Source: Urechis unicinctus
Lineage: Eukaryota > Annelida > Polychaeta > Xenopneusta > Urechidae
Direction of reading: 5' to 3'
Length of the DNA: 64,000 nucleotides
Assembly: GCA_034190875.2 (NCBI GenBank)
Contig: CM067350.1
Location: 22,987,480-23,051,479 of the forward strand
Part shown: piece by piece, positions 54,980 through 64,000 of the stretch
Numbering within the stretch: the first letter of the stretch is position 1
Layout: the number at the start of each line of letters is the position of its first letter
Made by a program: the position numbers and the translations under genes
The notes under the pieces: model-generated
Seen by the model: the letters and a program-made list of their open reading frames with translations, nothing else
Told to the model about the DNA's origin: nothing
The model's database searches: none

Positions 54980-55293
54980 ACTAAACGTTATCACTGGGAA
55001 ATCTGAAAGAAACTTTCCAAGGATTGTTTTTGGCTATTTTGAAAATGAAGCATTGTTGATCGGTGTTTTGTGTAACTTATTGCCAAAAAGTAAAAACCCA
55101 CTTGCATTACAGTTTGGTATTGTTGGATTTTAACCAGCTTGATACATTTCCATTGCTCCATAGACTCTCGATAGTATTTGAAGATATTCATTCTTCTCCA
55201 CTAGATTTATCAAGTCTGCTGATCGGTGCTATAATACCCAGTTCATTGTGTGTTTGTACTTCACAAGTTGCTGTCACTTTTAGATGTATTGCT

Positions 55294-55299
55294 AATAAA
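55294..55299 (+). terminator. polyadenylation signal AATAAA
   Basis: The AATAAA hexamer lies 315 bases after the ZSWIM-type stop codon and is followed by a GT/T-rich stretch (GTGGTGTTTACTTTTGT), as expected of a cleavage region. Confidence 0.6.
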
Positions 55300-55563
55300 G
55301 GAGTGGTGTTTACTTTTGTAGCCTCCACGTAACACATAAGTTAAACACTAAACGTACTTACCTTTGACTAAGATTGGAGTAGGGCAACCAAGCGTAATAA
55401 GAAGTTGGCGACGGCGAAACAGATGAGTTCCCCGTTATCAAACTTGGCATGAACCTATCGTCAGCTTTATTATTTCCAAAGTTTAATCTATATGTCAACT
55501 AACCAACCAAGTGACAATCAATCAGGTTTTGGTTTCATTCACCACATTCATTCTGTCTTTTGT

Positions 55564-56137
55564 TAGGGGTGTCAGCCGAACCTCGCCGCAGGCGGCCGCG
55601 CTTGTGCCTAAATGTTATTTTCAATTTTTTTCAACTTGCGCTAACTGGCATTTACATATAAGATTCATGGACGAATGATACATCAAACGAGAGCTAACGT
55701 ATTGATTTCAAAAAATTGCCTTACTTTTCGCATTTTACTCCGTTTGAGCCATAAAAATTGTGTGTTTGTGGAGCAATACGTTAATATTCTTGGCGAGCAT
55801 TTTTGACTTTTCGAGATTCAGTCCGTCTCGAATTCTCTAATTCAGTTCGTATTCGTTACTCGTATCGTTTTTATTGTTTAGTAAATGACAAGATGACATT
55901 CTAATGTTCATGATCATATAAAATCTTTAAAAAAATGGCCAAAGGGAAAATAATTTTATTTACGTACGAAATGTTACGGTGTAAACAAATGTATTTTTTC
56001 CCCAATTTTATCAGAGGCCCGCGACATTGGTACACACTTTTGACAAATTTAAGTATGATGTTACAAATGGGTGAATTTTTATCTGATTAAATGGAGCCGT
56101 CTTGTCGTATTTTGCACTTCAAAACGTTGTCCAATCA
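55564..56137 (+). repeat. left terminal inverted repeat, copy 2
   Basis: It matches the reverse complement of 58759-59337 nearly throughout, including the GC-rich CTCGCCG-AGGCGGCCGCGC block near the tip and the conserved ATGGCCAAAGGGAAAATAAT block. It also matches 21336-21830 in copy 1. Confidence 0.92.
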
Positions 56138-56228
56138 TTGCATGCTCGCCCCGTGAGCCCGTATCAGGGTCAACCTTGCCTTGACTCAAAACGGAGTGCA
56201 CGCTCGCAACCACCGCTGATCGTGCGTC

Positions 56229-56655
56229 GTCAAACAAAGTCGATTTTCGTTCATTTATCAATCTGTCCCCGATTATCCATCTATATACAGGGGTAATTCA
56301 AGTATAGTGGAACACTTTGGTCAAGTTTATTTTCGTAGTAAATCGTCCGGTCGTATTTTAGACTTTTAAATGTCCGATTTTGTCATGCCCGCACCGGGAG
56401 AGGGTATAGCATGCCTTCACACGGCCGACTCTAGATCGCTTATGCGACTGATCGCTTTGGGTCAAACAAAGTCGATTTTCGTTCATTTATCAACCTGTCT
56501 CCGATTATCCAGCTATATACGGGGATAATTCAAGTATAGTGGAACACTTTGATCAAGTTTATTTTCGAATCGATTCTAAATTTTTGGTCGAATTTTAAAC
56601 TTTAAAATGTTCGATTTTGTCATGCCCATGTCGGGAGAGCGCATAGCTTGCCTTA
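56229..56655 (+). repeat. 232-bp direct repeat, two copies, inside the element
   Basis: Units start at 56229 and 56461 with GTCAAACAAAGTCGATTTTC and end in TCGATTTTGTCATGCCC-like sequence. Copy 1 of the element (about 21930-22120) has a single unit, so this is a later tandem gain in copy 2 or a loss in copy 1. Confidence 0.85.
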
Positions 56656-56974
56656 TCAGTATTATGTCATTCGATTCTTGAACTTGATATGGTACCTGAT
56701 TTATTTATTTGGGGTTGTAGATTCAAAAAATTACCCGTTACAGGCCAGTAACTTCAAAGGCAAAATGCCGCTTGGGCTGGCGCGTGGAATTTGGCGGTTA
56801 GGGTTCACGGAGTAGATGTATAGCTGCCGACAGTTACTGCGACCATTGCGCGAGCTGCTCGTCGCCAAGGGGACCATCCAGAATTAACACATCAAAGAGA
56901 TTCTGTTAACCACGTTTTGTGTCAGATACGTTCACGAAGTACATCCCGAGTTAATCATGAGTTCGACCCAGCCT

Positions 56975-56981
56975 TATATAA
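56975..56981 (+). promoter_or_regulatory. TATA-like box upstream of the element gene
   Basis: TATATAA lies 262 bases before the ATG at 57243. The corresponding site in damaged copy 1 reads TTAGATAAG. The position is compatible with a promoter, but no transcript evidence is available. Confidence 0.35.
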
Positions 56982-57242
56982 GCTGCGTAATGGCACACAA
57001 TTATTCATAACCATTGCGGTTAAACAATTCGCATTTGAATCTCTCTCTGATCGACTTTACACCATCACTGGTTTAATCGTACCATATATCTCTCATCTCA
57101 TCTCTCTCTATATTTCAACGATCGTATAAAGGGCGTGACAAATAAGTTGTACTGCCCTAGTCTGGACCAGGAGAATCTTATTCGTCTTGGTAGGCAGATA
57201 TTGGAATATAGTTTTTAAGTGTATTTTTGTTTGGGAGTTGTT

Positions 57243-58358
57243 ATGTATATCAAGACAATAATCGAAAAGTGGAAAGAGGAGGGGAGGGAGGCTACTTTCT
57301 GTTACCTCAAATCCCACCAGCCAGCGCCTGAGCCCTTAAGCTTTAACAATTTACGAAAGAGTCTGGATCGAGTAATAGCTCGACACAAGAAGTTAAACAG
57401 CAATAGGGTCAGCGCAAAAGAAATTGAACGGTATGAATGTTTTCTTAATTCAGCGTTCAATTTTCCAGTTGTAAAAGCCCCACCCTCTGTGCCAAAGCAG
57501 TTGTCTGAACTACATCCTCATTTCCAGTGTGGTCATGAGGGGGCGGCAGCATCTTTGGCTGTGGAGTTAGCCCATGTAGAGGAGAGAAATCGCACTTTGG
57601 AGTTAGAGGGTGTTGAGAAAAAGAAAGCCTTGGCTCAATATAACTCTAACGAAGCATTGATGGCCCAAAGATTGGCAAGGGTAAGCAAGGTTATAAAGAT
57701 GACCCAAAAAAGGGAATCTTATGTGAGGGCAAAGTTGGCCTGCTTGTGTGATGAAGAAGATGATGATGATGCTTGTAGTGACATGGACTTGGAAGAGATA
57801 GTGGACAATTGCCGCAAACGAAAGCACTTGGGAACAACAGATATGCACAAAGATGGAGGTCCCATAAGGAAATCACGCCGCAATCGCAAACGTCCGTCTT
57901 ATGGTGCACACTTTGAGTACGCATTTGATGCCATCGTGAAAAGTGAGTCAGATATGGAAGATGCTGATAAAGATGGGAGATGCATTTCACGATGGACTGA
58001 CAGAGGCAGGGGCAAAGACAAAGAGGAGCATCATTTGGATAGGTCTGGTCTTTCAAATGAGGATATTCTCAGTGAGTTAGAGTACATGGAAGAACGGGTG
58101 AAAGTAAAGGATGAAGCCAACAGGTCATTATTACATGAACTAACTTGCGCACGTAGAGATGCAGATGAACTCAGAAGTGAAATCACTCGCAGAGACTCTC
58201 AGATCGCTTCCTTAGCTGATGGGTTCTTTTCTCTCAACAGCCAGTTCCAAAAGATACAGCATCAATTTGCTAGTTTTCTGTCTTCAACAGCCGTGAAAAA
58301 TTCACAACTTGGGATTATGAGCAACAACAACAATGTCCATTCCGTCAATGGTTCTTGA
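57243..58358 (+). CDS. element-encoded coiled-coil protein, 371 residues
   Basis: An intact ORF, with the first ATG of the frame chosen as start. Residues 1-80 form a helical region starting MYIKTIIEKWKEEGREATF, then YLKSHQPAP, then NLRKSLDRVIARHKK. Residues about 105-175 are a charged coiled coil (VEERNRTLELEGVEKKKALA). An acidic DEEDDDDACSDMDLEEIVD stretch and a basic KSRRNRKR patch follow. A second coiled coil (GLSNEDILSELEYMEERVK, then LRSEITRRDSQIASL) precedes a short polar tail. There is no DDE, HTH, zinc-finger or nuclease motif. The N-terminal pattern resembles the N-terminal segment of a large uncharacterised protein family repeated in cnidarian and other invertebrate genomes (from memory). 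Its function may be DNA or protein binding; this is not established. The damaged homologue is at 22809. Confidence 0.85.
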   Translation: MYIKTIIEKWKEEGREATFCYLKSHQPAPEPLSFNNLRKSLDRVIARHKKLNSNRVSAKEIERYECFLNSAFNFPVVKAPPSVPKQLSELHPHFQCGHEGAAASLAVELAHVEERNRTLELEGVEKKKALAQYNSNEALMAQRLARVSKVIKMTQKRESYVRAKLACLCDEEDDDDACSDMDLEEIVDNCRKRKHLGTTDMHKDGGPIRKSRRNRKRPSYGAHFEYAFDAIVKSESDMEDADKDGRCISRWTDRGRGKDKEEHHLDRSGLSNEDILSELEYMEERVKVKDEANRSLLHELTCARRDADELRSEITRRDSQIASLADGFFSLNSQFQKIQHQFASFLSSTAVKNSQLGIMSNNNNVHSVNGS

Positions 58359-58578
58359 TGACCTGAAATGCACCAGTTGAGTCTAGTTGTGTGTGGAGGA
58401 TCGGGGTTTGTGCAACGACAACCAAACTGACACTGAAAAACTGATAGAATTAATACAGCAGTGGCTTGTGTTGAATCTTGTTACATTTTTATTCTGGCTT
58501 CAAGAGGTTACATATATTGCGATATCTATTTAATATATCAATAATATTGAATTATCTATACATTCCATATTTTCTTGC

Positions 58579-58584
58579 AATAAA
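58579..58584 (+). terminator. polyadenylation signal of the element gene
   Basis: AATAAA in the context GCAATAAATGTGTTATG, about 220 bases after the stop. It is conserved in copy 1 at about 24302. Confidence 0.55.
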
Positions 58585-58758
58585 TGTGTTATGCAAGTTA
58601 ATGCATATTTATCACCCCAAAAAGATTCTTTTTCTGCATTCTTTCAATTCCATTAGGAGAATCTATGATTATTTTTTAAATGTGATATCCCTGTGAGGAA
58701 AGATTATTTAGGATGTTCCTGAAAATTTTTAGTTCTTAATAGATTTCAATGTTTGTAT

Positions 58759-59337
58759 TGATTGGACGAAATTTTGATGTGCAGAATACGACAAAACATT
58801 TACATTTAATCTGAAAAAAACCCTCACTCATTTGTAGCATCATACTTAAATTTGTCAACAGTGTGCACCTATGTCGTGGGCCTCTGATAAAATTGGGAAA
58901 AAAAATACATTTGTTTGCACCGTAAAATTTCGTACGTAAATAAAATTATTTTCCCTTTGGCCATTTTTTAAAGATTTTATATGACCATGACCATTAGAAT
59001 GTCATCTTGCCATTTAACAAACAATAAAAACGATACGAGTAACGAATACGAACCGATTTAGAGAATTCGAAACGGACTGAATCTCGAAAAGTCAAAAATG
59101 CTCGCCAAGAATTTTAACGTATTGCTCCACAAACACACATTTCGTATGGCTCAAACAGAGCATAATGCGAAAAGTAAGGCAATATTATTGAAATTCAATA
59201 TGATAGCTCTCGTTTGATGTATCATTCGTCCATGTATCTTAAATATAAATGCCAGTTAGAGCAAGTTGAAAAAAAGTTGGAAATAACATTTAGGCACAAG
59301 CGCGGCCGCCTTCGGCGAGGTTCGACTAACAACCCTA
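58759..59337 (-). repeat. right terminal inverted repeat, copy 2
   Basis: The reverse complement matches the left arm from TAGGG through the CCAATCA block. Damaged copy 1 has no counterpart at this position. Confidence 0.92.
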
Positions 59338-59894
59338 CCTACAGATTGTCAGAGGATTCAACCATTTGATATTGTGAAGGTACACATATTTATTTATCAT
59401 GAAATAATTTATCAAGGATTATTTTCCTTGATCCAGTCTGAAGTTATAAAACGACAGTCAGGTTCCTGTGGTATATCATCATGATCTTACCATCAAGATA
59501 AACTGTATTTGTATTGATACCATTATAGTATAAGATCCTCAGTTTTTTGGGGTCATGTCGTCCTACCCAAGAGCGAGTGGTCATATTTTTTTTAACGATC
59601 AAGTATCAATTCTTTAAATGAATGCATAGAGTGGACTACACTGTGATTTGTACTGGTAAGATCCAATCTAACCATCGTGTGAGTTTATATTAGTATTACG
59701 TCCTGAACGTGTAACTAAGCCTAGTCACTCCATTATGTGTCCTATGTGGTCAGATTCCCATCAACGTGTAGAGCATCGTGCAAACTATGAAGGGACAGCT
59801 CAATATCACCGGCTAGGAAACAGAGATAAATTATATCATTAAGTTAAATTGTACATTTTATTTACATCAGCTGTAGACATCTCAAATACAAACA
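59334..59894. repeat. flank shared with 24834-25405
   Basis: It begins at the last bases of the right TIR and runs to AAATACAAACA. Several small deletions distinguish it from the other copy. Confidence 0.85.
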
Positions 59895-59898
59895 CATT

Positions 59899-60270
59899 GT
59901 GACTTCCCCATTGGGGTTCCTTTTGGAAGACAAATCTGTGCACATGAATCACCATTATCAGGAGCTTATAACATTCTTTAGCAATGCACCTCAAAACACA
60001 GAGGGGTTCATGGCTGGGAACATTTTGCCTTTTGGGGAAAAGACTTTCATTCAAAAAGATGCAGTATTCCATGCCCTCATTGAGCCAAGCAAAGATGATT
60101 CTGTGATCCAAACTATTCTTTCTGTTCTTCTCCCTGCAATGTCAGCAACCTGTCAGCATCTTTTCAAGGACCATTTGCAAGGTGGCCGCTACACAGCTCT
60201 CTCAGAGAGAGAAGCTGCCGAGGTACGTTCCAAAACAACCTCGGTTCCGAAAAGTAAGCTGTTTTGCTAA
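59899..60270 (+). pseudogene. fragment of a repeated invertebrate element protein, C-terminal type
   Basis: An open frame of 123 codons without a clear start context. It contains HHYQELITFF, FIQKDAVFHALIEP, ILSVLLPAMSATCQHLFKDH and LQGGRY-TALSEREAAEVR-KTTSVPKS. The GG(K/R)Y...T-SVP-x pattern is one I know from the C-terminal part of large, multicopy uncharacterised proteins in cnidarian and other invertebrate genomes. The conserved sequence that should follow is missing after position 60250, so this is a fragment. It begins right where the shared flank ends. Confidence 0.5.
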
Positions 60271-60480
60271 GAGGATGGCTCTCTTTGGCACTGCGCAGCT
60301 CTTGGCCTTTGGCTTTTCACCTTGATGGTCAGTCGCCGGTTGATTAATTTTCCAGTGATTCCAAGTAGCCCACAAACGGTCCCAGTAACACAGTGGAAAT
60401 AGGAATGGCAACTAATGTACATCTACACCACTTGGCCAAGACACATACCAACAGTAACGTAAACTGTTTACTGCATCTAC

Positions 60481-60603
60481 TTAGTTCACTGCACGCCTAT
60501 ATTTCTTGTACATAGCACAATATTTTTCAATCTCTTTCTCGAGGTATTGCTCCATGAGGCTGATCTCATTCAACCGATAGGAGTTCCCTGGATTCTCATC
60601 GTT
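60481..60603 (-). pseudogene. coding relic with YRLNEI...KKYRRAVN motif
   Basis: The minus strand reads NDENPGNSYRLNEISLMEQY, then LEKEIEKYCAMYKKYRRAVN and a stop, 40 codons in one frame. From memory, a YRLNEI-x-LExEI-x-KKYxRAVN helix is the start of a conserved repeated ORF of invertebrate mobile elements. The expected hydrophobic continuation is absent. It is a relic. Confidence 0.5.
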
Positions 60604-60822
60604 TTGGGGCAACCCTGGGTAAATACTTGGTGCTGTTGGTGTCTTCAGTTCTTATGTATATACCGTCTTTTCGTTTTTTGTTTATCAAAACCCAAAACGA
60701 ACAACAGTAGCTAAACCGTTTTTCATATACGACAACGAAAAACGGATAACATCAAACAGGTTCGTTTTTCGTTTGGTCAAACGGAAAATGATTGGTGCTG
60801 CAGTCAGTGGTGTTTTTATCAC

Positions 60823-61053
60823 GCGAATGATCAACAGCAAATCGGCATCTACACTGATGTCAACGTGGCTGCTGCACCTTCTAATGGAGGAAGCTTTGAC
60901 ACGCAGGACCCACCAAATGATATGAGCACCGACAGCCAGGCCGCCGCATCACCTGTTGCACCCACGGCCTAGGGCCATCCAGACGAGGATGAAAAAATCG
61001 CTCTTATTGTTGGCTTAATCACGATAGGCTTAGTTGTGTTTTGGCTTGCTATG
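60823..61053 (+). pseudogene. relic of a small single-membrane-span protein
   Basis: In one plus frame the sequence reads QQQIGIYTDVNVAAAPSNGG, a Ser/Ala/Pro-rich linker, one TAG stop, then DEDEKIALIVGLITIGLVVF and WLAM before a final stop. The C-terminal hydrophobic helix preceded by charged residues is clearly protein-like. Only one stop interrupts about 70 codons. Its last codons overlap the end of the convergent minus-strand relic by about 24 bases. Confidence 0.5.
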
Positions 61054-61496
61054 TAGTAGGTCACGGAGCATCAGAAGGATATCTTCCATCAGCGAGGCGA
61101 CTGCAGCCCAAACATGCTCTGCCATCCAACCAGCCACCTTTGCAGCTGACTTGCGCAGCCATGATACAATGGAGCCGATGATCCCTGGTAGGGTAATTGA
61201 TGCCTTTCCGGCTAAGCCCTTCATGGCGCATGCCAAGGAGTTAAGCTGGTTTTTTTTATCCACTCCTTCACACCAGGCTTGTCAGCTGGTGTGTCAGGTT
61301 GGCACTAGTGCCCCCATCCCCCACCCTCGCCTGTCAGAGCAAGTTCTAAGATTTCTTCCCGCAGACCTGCAAGCTCATGCTCTTGGAGTTTCCTCTTGTT
61401 TTCAGCCTCGTCTGGCAGCTCCTCCAGCTTACGCTCCCGACAGGCTATATGCTTGTCTGATTGACGATTGTAGCCAGCCCACGGGCTATCATCACG
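61030..61496 (-). pseudogene. relic of a two-part protein: coiled coil, then amphipathic GIIGSIVSWL segment
   Basis: On the minus strand a first frame reads ERKLEELPDEAENKRKLQEH, then ELAGLREEILELALTGEGGG, and stops. After at least one frame change a second frame reads LPGIIGSIVSWLRKSAAKVA, then GWMAEHVWAAVASLMEDILL and SKPKHN, and stops at 61030. The LPGIIGSIVSWL and GWxAEHxWA motifs recur, to my memory, in multicopy ORFs of cnidarian and mollusc genomes next to element genes. The family name and function are unknown to me. It is clearly decayed. Confidence 0.55.
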
Positions 61497-61611
61497 TCTG
61501 ACATCGGGTATCAGTCAGTGCAAGATGCCATAACGCTTATAACGCCACGTTGCTAATTGAGTGAGCAAAATGCACACCTAGTTTGAGCCTTAACCCAGAT
61601 CTCTGGTGATA

Positions 61612-64000
61612 CGTCGCTACACTGGTTCCATCATACAACAGCTTAGTGGTTACATTGGTTCCATCTCATAACAGCCTTGTGGCTATATTGGTTCCATCGT
61701 ATTATAGCCTAGTGGCTACTGTTGCTGATACACGCTCTTCGTTATTGTAAAGTTACTCACTGCCTGTAGTTGCTGGAGTGGGGACTAGCCAGAGAAATAA
61801 CCCGAGTCCTGGAGTAGAGTTGCTTATTCGATTTATTTCAGTTTCAACAATGAAGCTCCCTGGGAATCTCGGTCTGGATCGTGTCCCTGACTAAATGGCC
61901 TCCCTGTAGGCCCATCTGTGCTCCTTATAAAGGGTCCGCACGATAGGCCAGGTTAAAACAATCCCCGCGTGACAGGATGAGTCCACTTGGAGGGTGGACT
62001 TGACCTGCTGTAAGGATTGCTACAATCAGGGTTACACCCCTCCCAAAGAGTGGTGTGGTGTAACCCGGGCTCTCGTGCTGATAATTAAGGGGGGAGGCTT
62101 TTTAAGAACGTATGAGCCAGAATAGCATTATAACACTACATCGGTTGTATCACATAATAGTCAGTCTTGTGGCTATATTTGTTCCATCTTATTATGCCTA
62201 GTGGTTACATTGGTTCCATCTTATTACAGCCTATGTGCTACATTTTTTTCCATTTTATACCAGCATTCCGGCTAAATTCGTTTGATCTCATAAAAGCCTT
62301 GTGGCTTCACCTGTTCCATCTAATAGCTGCCTAGTGCCTACATAATGTCTAAGTTACAACAAACATTTGGCTATGTTTTATCTGCATATAACTGCCTAGT
62401 GGCTACATTGGTTCTATTATATAACTGTCATGTGGGTACATAAATTCCATTTTATAACATATATGTGGCTAGACTGGTTCTACCTCATAACAACATTGCG
62501 GCTATACTTGTTCCATTCCATAACAGCCTAGTGGCTACACTTGTTCCATCTTATAACTGCCTTGTGGTTACTTAACGTTCATATAACAAACTACTTGTTG
62601 CTATGTTGGATTGATCTTATAACAGCCTAGTGGCTACATTGATTCCATATTATAACAATCATGTGGCTATATTTGTTCCATCTTAAAACAGCCAGATGGC
62701 TTTATTTATTTGCATCTAAAAACAATCTTGTTACTACATTTGTTGCAGCCTATAGCCACCTTGTGGCTACTCTGGTTACTTCTTTTAACTACCTTGTGAC
62801 TACGTTACATTCATCTTATAACAACCTTATGGCTGTAATGTCTTCATCATTGTGGCTATATTTGTTCCATCTATAACAGCCTAGTGGCTATATTGGTTCG
62901 ATCTCAAAACAGTCTAGCGGCTGCGTTTGTTGCAGTTTATAACAGCATTGTTGCTATATATCATAACAGCCTTGTGGCTACGCTTATTCCATTTCATAAC
63001 TGCCTTGTGGCTACGTTACGTCCATATAACAGCATAGTTGTGGCTATATTGGATTTATCTTATAACAGCCAAGTGGCTATATTTGTTCCATCTCATAACA
63101 ATCTTGTGGCTACATTGGTTGCAGCATACAACAGCATTATGACTACATTGGTTACATATCATAGCAGCTTTGTGGTAACACTGTTTCCATCTTATAACAA
63201 CCATAATACTACATTTGTTCCATATCATTACACCCTAGTGGCTAGATTTGTTCCATTTTATACCAGCATTGGGGCTAAATTCGTTTGATCTCACAAAAGC
63301 CTTGTGACTACACCTGTTTCATTTGAAAACTGCCTTGTGGCTACGTCCATATTACAACAAACATGTGGCTTTGTTTTATCCTGCATATAACTGCCTAGTG
63401 GCTACATTCGTTCCAATATATAATAGTCATGCGGCTATATCAATTCCATTTTATAACATAGATGTGGCTACATTTGTTCTACCTTATAACAGCATTTTGG
63501 CTATATTTGTTCCGTCTCATAACAGCCTTGTGGCTACACTTGCACCATTTTATAACTGCCTTGTGGTTACATTACGTGCATATAGCAAAACACTTGTGGC
63601 TATGTTGGATCCATCTCATAACAGCCTAGTGGATACATTGGTTCCATATTATAACAATCTTGTGTCTATATTTGTTCAATCTAAAACAGCCAAATGGCTT
63701 TATTGGTTTAATCTTATAACAGTCTTCTCGCTACATTGGTTTCACCCTATAGCCGCCTTGTGACTACACTGGATCCTTGTTTTAACTGCCTAGTGGCTAC
63801 GTTATATCCATCTTATAACAATCTTATGGCTGCAATGTCTTCAGCATTGTGGCTATATTTGTTCCATCTATAACCGCCTTCGTGGCTATATTGGCTGTAG
63901 CTTAAAGCAGCATCGTGGCTACATTGGTTCCATCTCATTACATGCTTGCGGCTACACTGATCTTAAAACAGCCAAATGGCTGCGTTTGTTCCAGTTTATA
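61612..64000 (+). repeat. 33-bp minisatellite running to the window end
   Basis: The consensus unit is GTGGCTACATTGGTTCCATC then TTATAACAGCCTT. Roughly 60 diverged units are present, interrupted once by the solo LTR at 61720. Because 33 is a multiple of three, long stretches stay open and translate as an 11-residue repeat (NSLVATFVPSY type), for example 62884-63288 and 63323-63763. The open frames are a by-product of the period. Stops occur in other stretches and no start, splice or promoter signal was found. The array continues beyond 64000. Confidence 0.93.
61720..62135. mobile_element. 416-bp solo LTR with CTAC target duplication
   Basis: It starts TGTTGCTGATACACG and ends CATTATAACA, so the ends form TGTT...AACA. 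CTAC flanks both sides (61716-61719 and 62136-62139). Removing the insert restores a normal minisatellite unit, GTGGCTACATCGGTTG. A TATAAA box lies at 61926-61931. A 4-5-bp duplication and TG/CA ends fit a Gypsy-type LTR. No internal region is present, so it is a solo LTR. Confidence 0.85.

Larger units (their letters stand above)
55564..59337 (+). mobile_element. long-TIR element with one intact gene, copy 2
   Basis: The left arm 55564-56137 and right arm 58759-59337 are inverted repeats of about 575 bp with high similarity. Outer ends are TAGGGGTGTCAG and, read inward from the right, TAGGGTTGTTAG. Between them lie a direct repeat (56229 and 56461), a TATA-like promoter, one 371-codon ORF and a poly(A) signal. 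TAGGG ends fit the hAT consensus YARNG, but the TIRs are far longer than usual for hAT. No 8-bp target duplication is seen: the left flank is CTTTTTGT and the right flank CCTACAGA. No transposase motif is present. It may be a non-autonomous element, or a foldback-type element that carries a gene. Confidence 0.85.

Noticed and set aside
61034..61501. 155-codon plus-strand frame
   Set aside because: It is antisense to the minus-strand relic carrying LPGIIGSIVSWL and LREEILELAL, which explains its openness.

Overview
The window is nuclear DNA of an animal, most likely a marine invertebrate. The evidence is AT-rich DNA, genes split into short exons (74-421 bp for internal exons) with GT/AG introns of roughly 0.1-1.8 kb, abundant TG, CT and TA microsatellites, minisatellites and decayed mobile DNA. 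The species cannot be named from the sequence. Exon calls were made by reading splice sites and checking codon phase by hand. Family assignments come from recognised motifs, not from searches.

Layout. 1-15.5 kb is gene-poor and built of old, diverged tandem duplicates about 4-5 kb long. Inside the last copy sits a single-exon GT61-type glycosyltransferase gene (12756-14490, minus) that its sister copy lacks and that carries one frameshift. 15.5-21.3 kb holds interspersed repeats, a CT/TA microsatellite, a LINE reverse-transcriptase relic, a P-element/THAP9-like transposase relic and a degenerate minisatellite. 21.3-25.4 kb is a damaged copy of a mobile element with a coiled-coil gene. 26.5-36.2 kb is a 21-exon calcium-channel alpha2delta/CACHD1-type gene (minus), whose modelled exons add up to an open frame of 1,147 codons.

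36.2-40.8 kb is mostly intergenic, with a short-motif array at 38.4 kb and a small inverted-repeat element at 39.0 kb. At 40.8 kb a TATA/initiator promoter precedes a PHD-finger exon. That exon ends in a phase-1 donor matching the first acceptor of the following gene, a SWIM zinc-finger protein of the ZSWIM4/5/6/8 group (43159-54979, plus). This may be a PHD-ZSWIM fusion.

55.6-59.3 kb holds the better copy of the mobile element: about 575-bp terminal inverted repeats around an intact 371-codon gene. The two copies also share about 560 bp beyond the right end. 59.9-61.5 kb contains several decayed, closely packed coding relics typical of repeated elements. From 61.6 kb to the window end a 33-bp minisatellite runs on, interrupted by a 416-bp solo LTR with a 4-bp target duplication.

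The two large host genes are unrelated: one is an extracellular channel-subunit-like protein, the other probably an intracellular ubiquitin-ligase adaptor. The most unusual material is the long-TIR element with its transposase-free coiled-coil gene, the possible PHD-ZSWIM fusion, and the gene-relic cassette beside the element.
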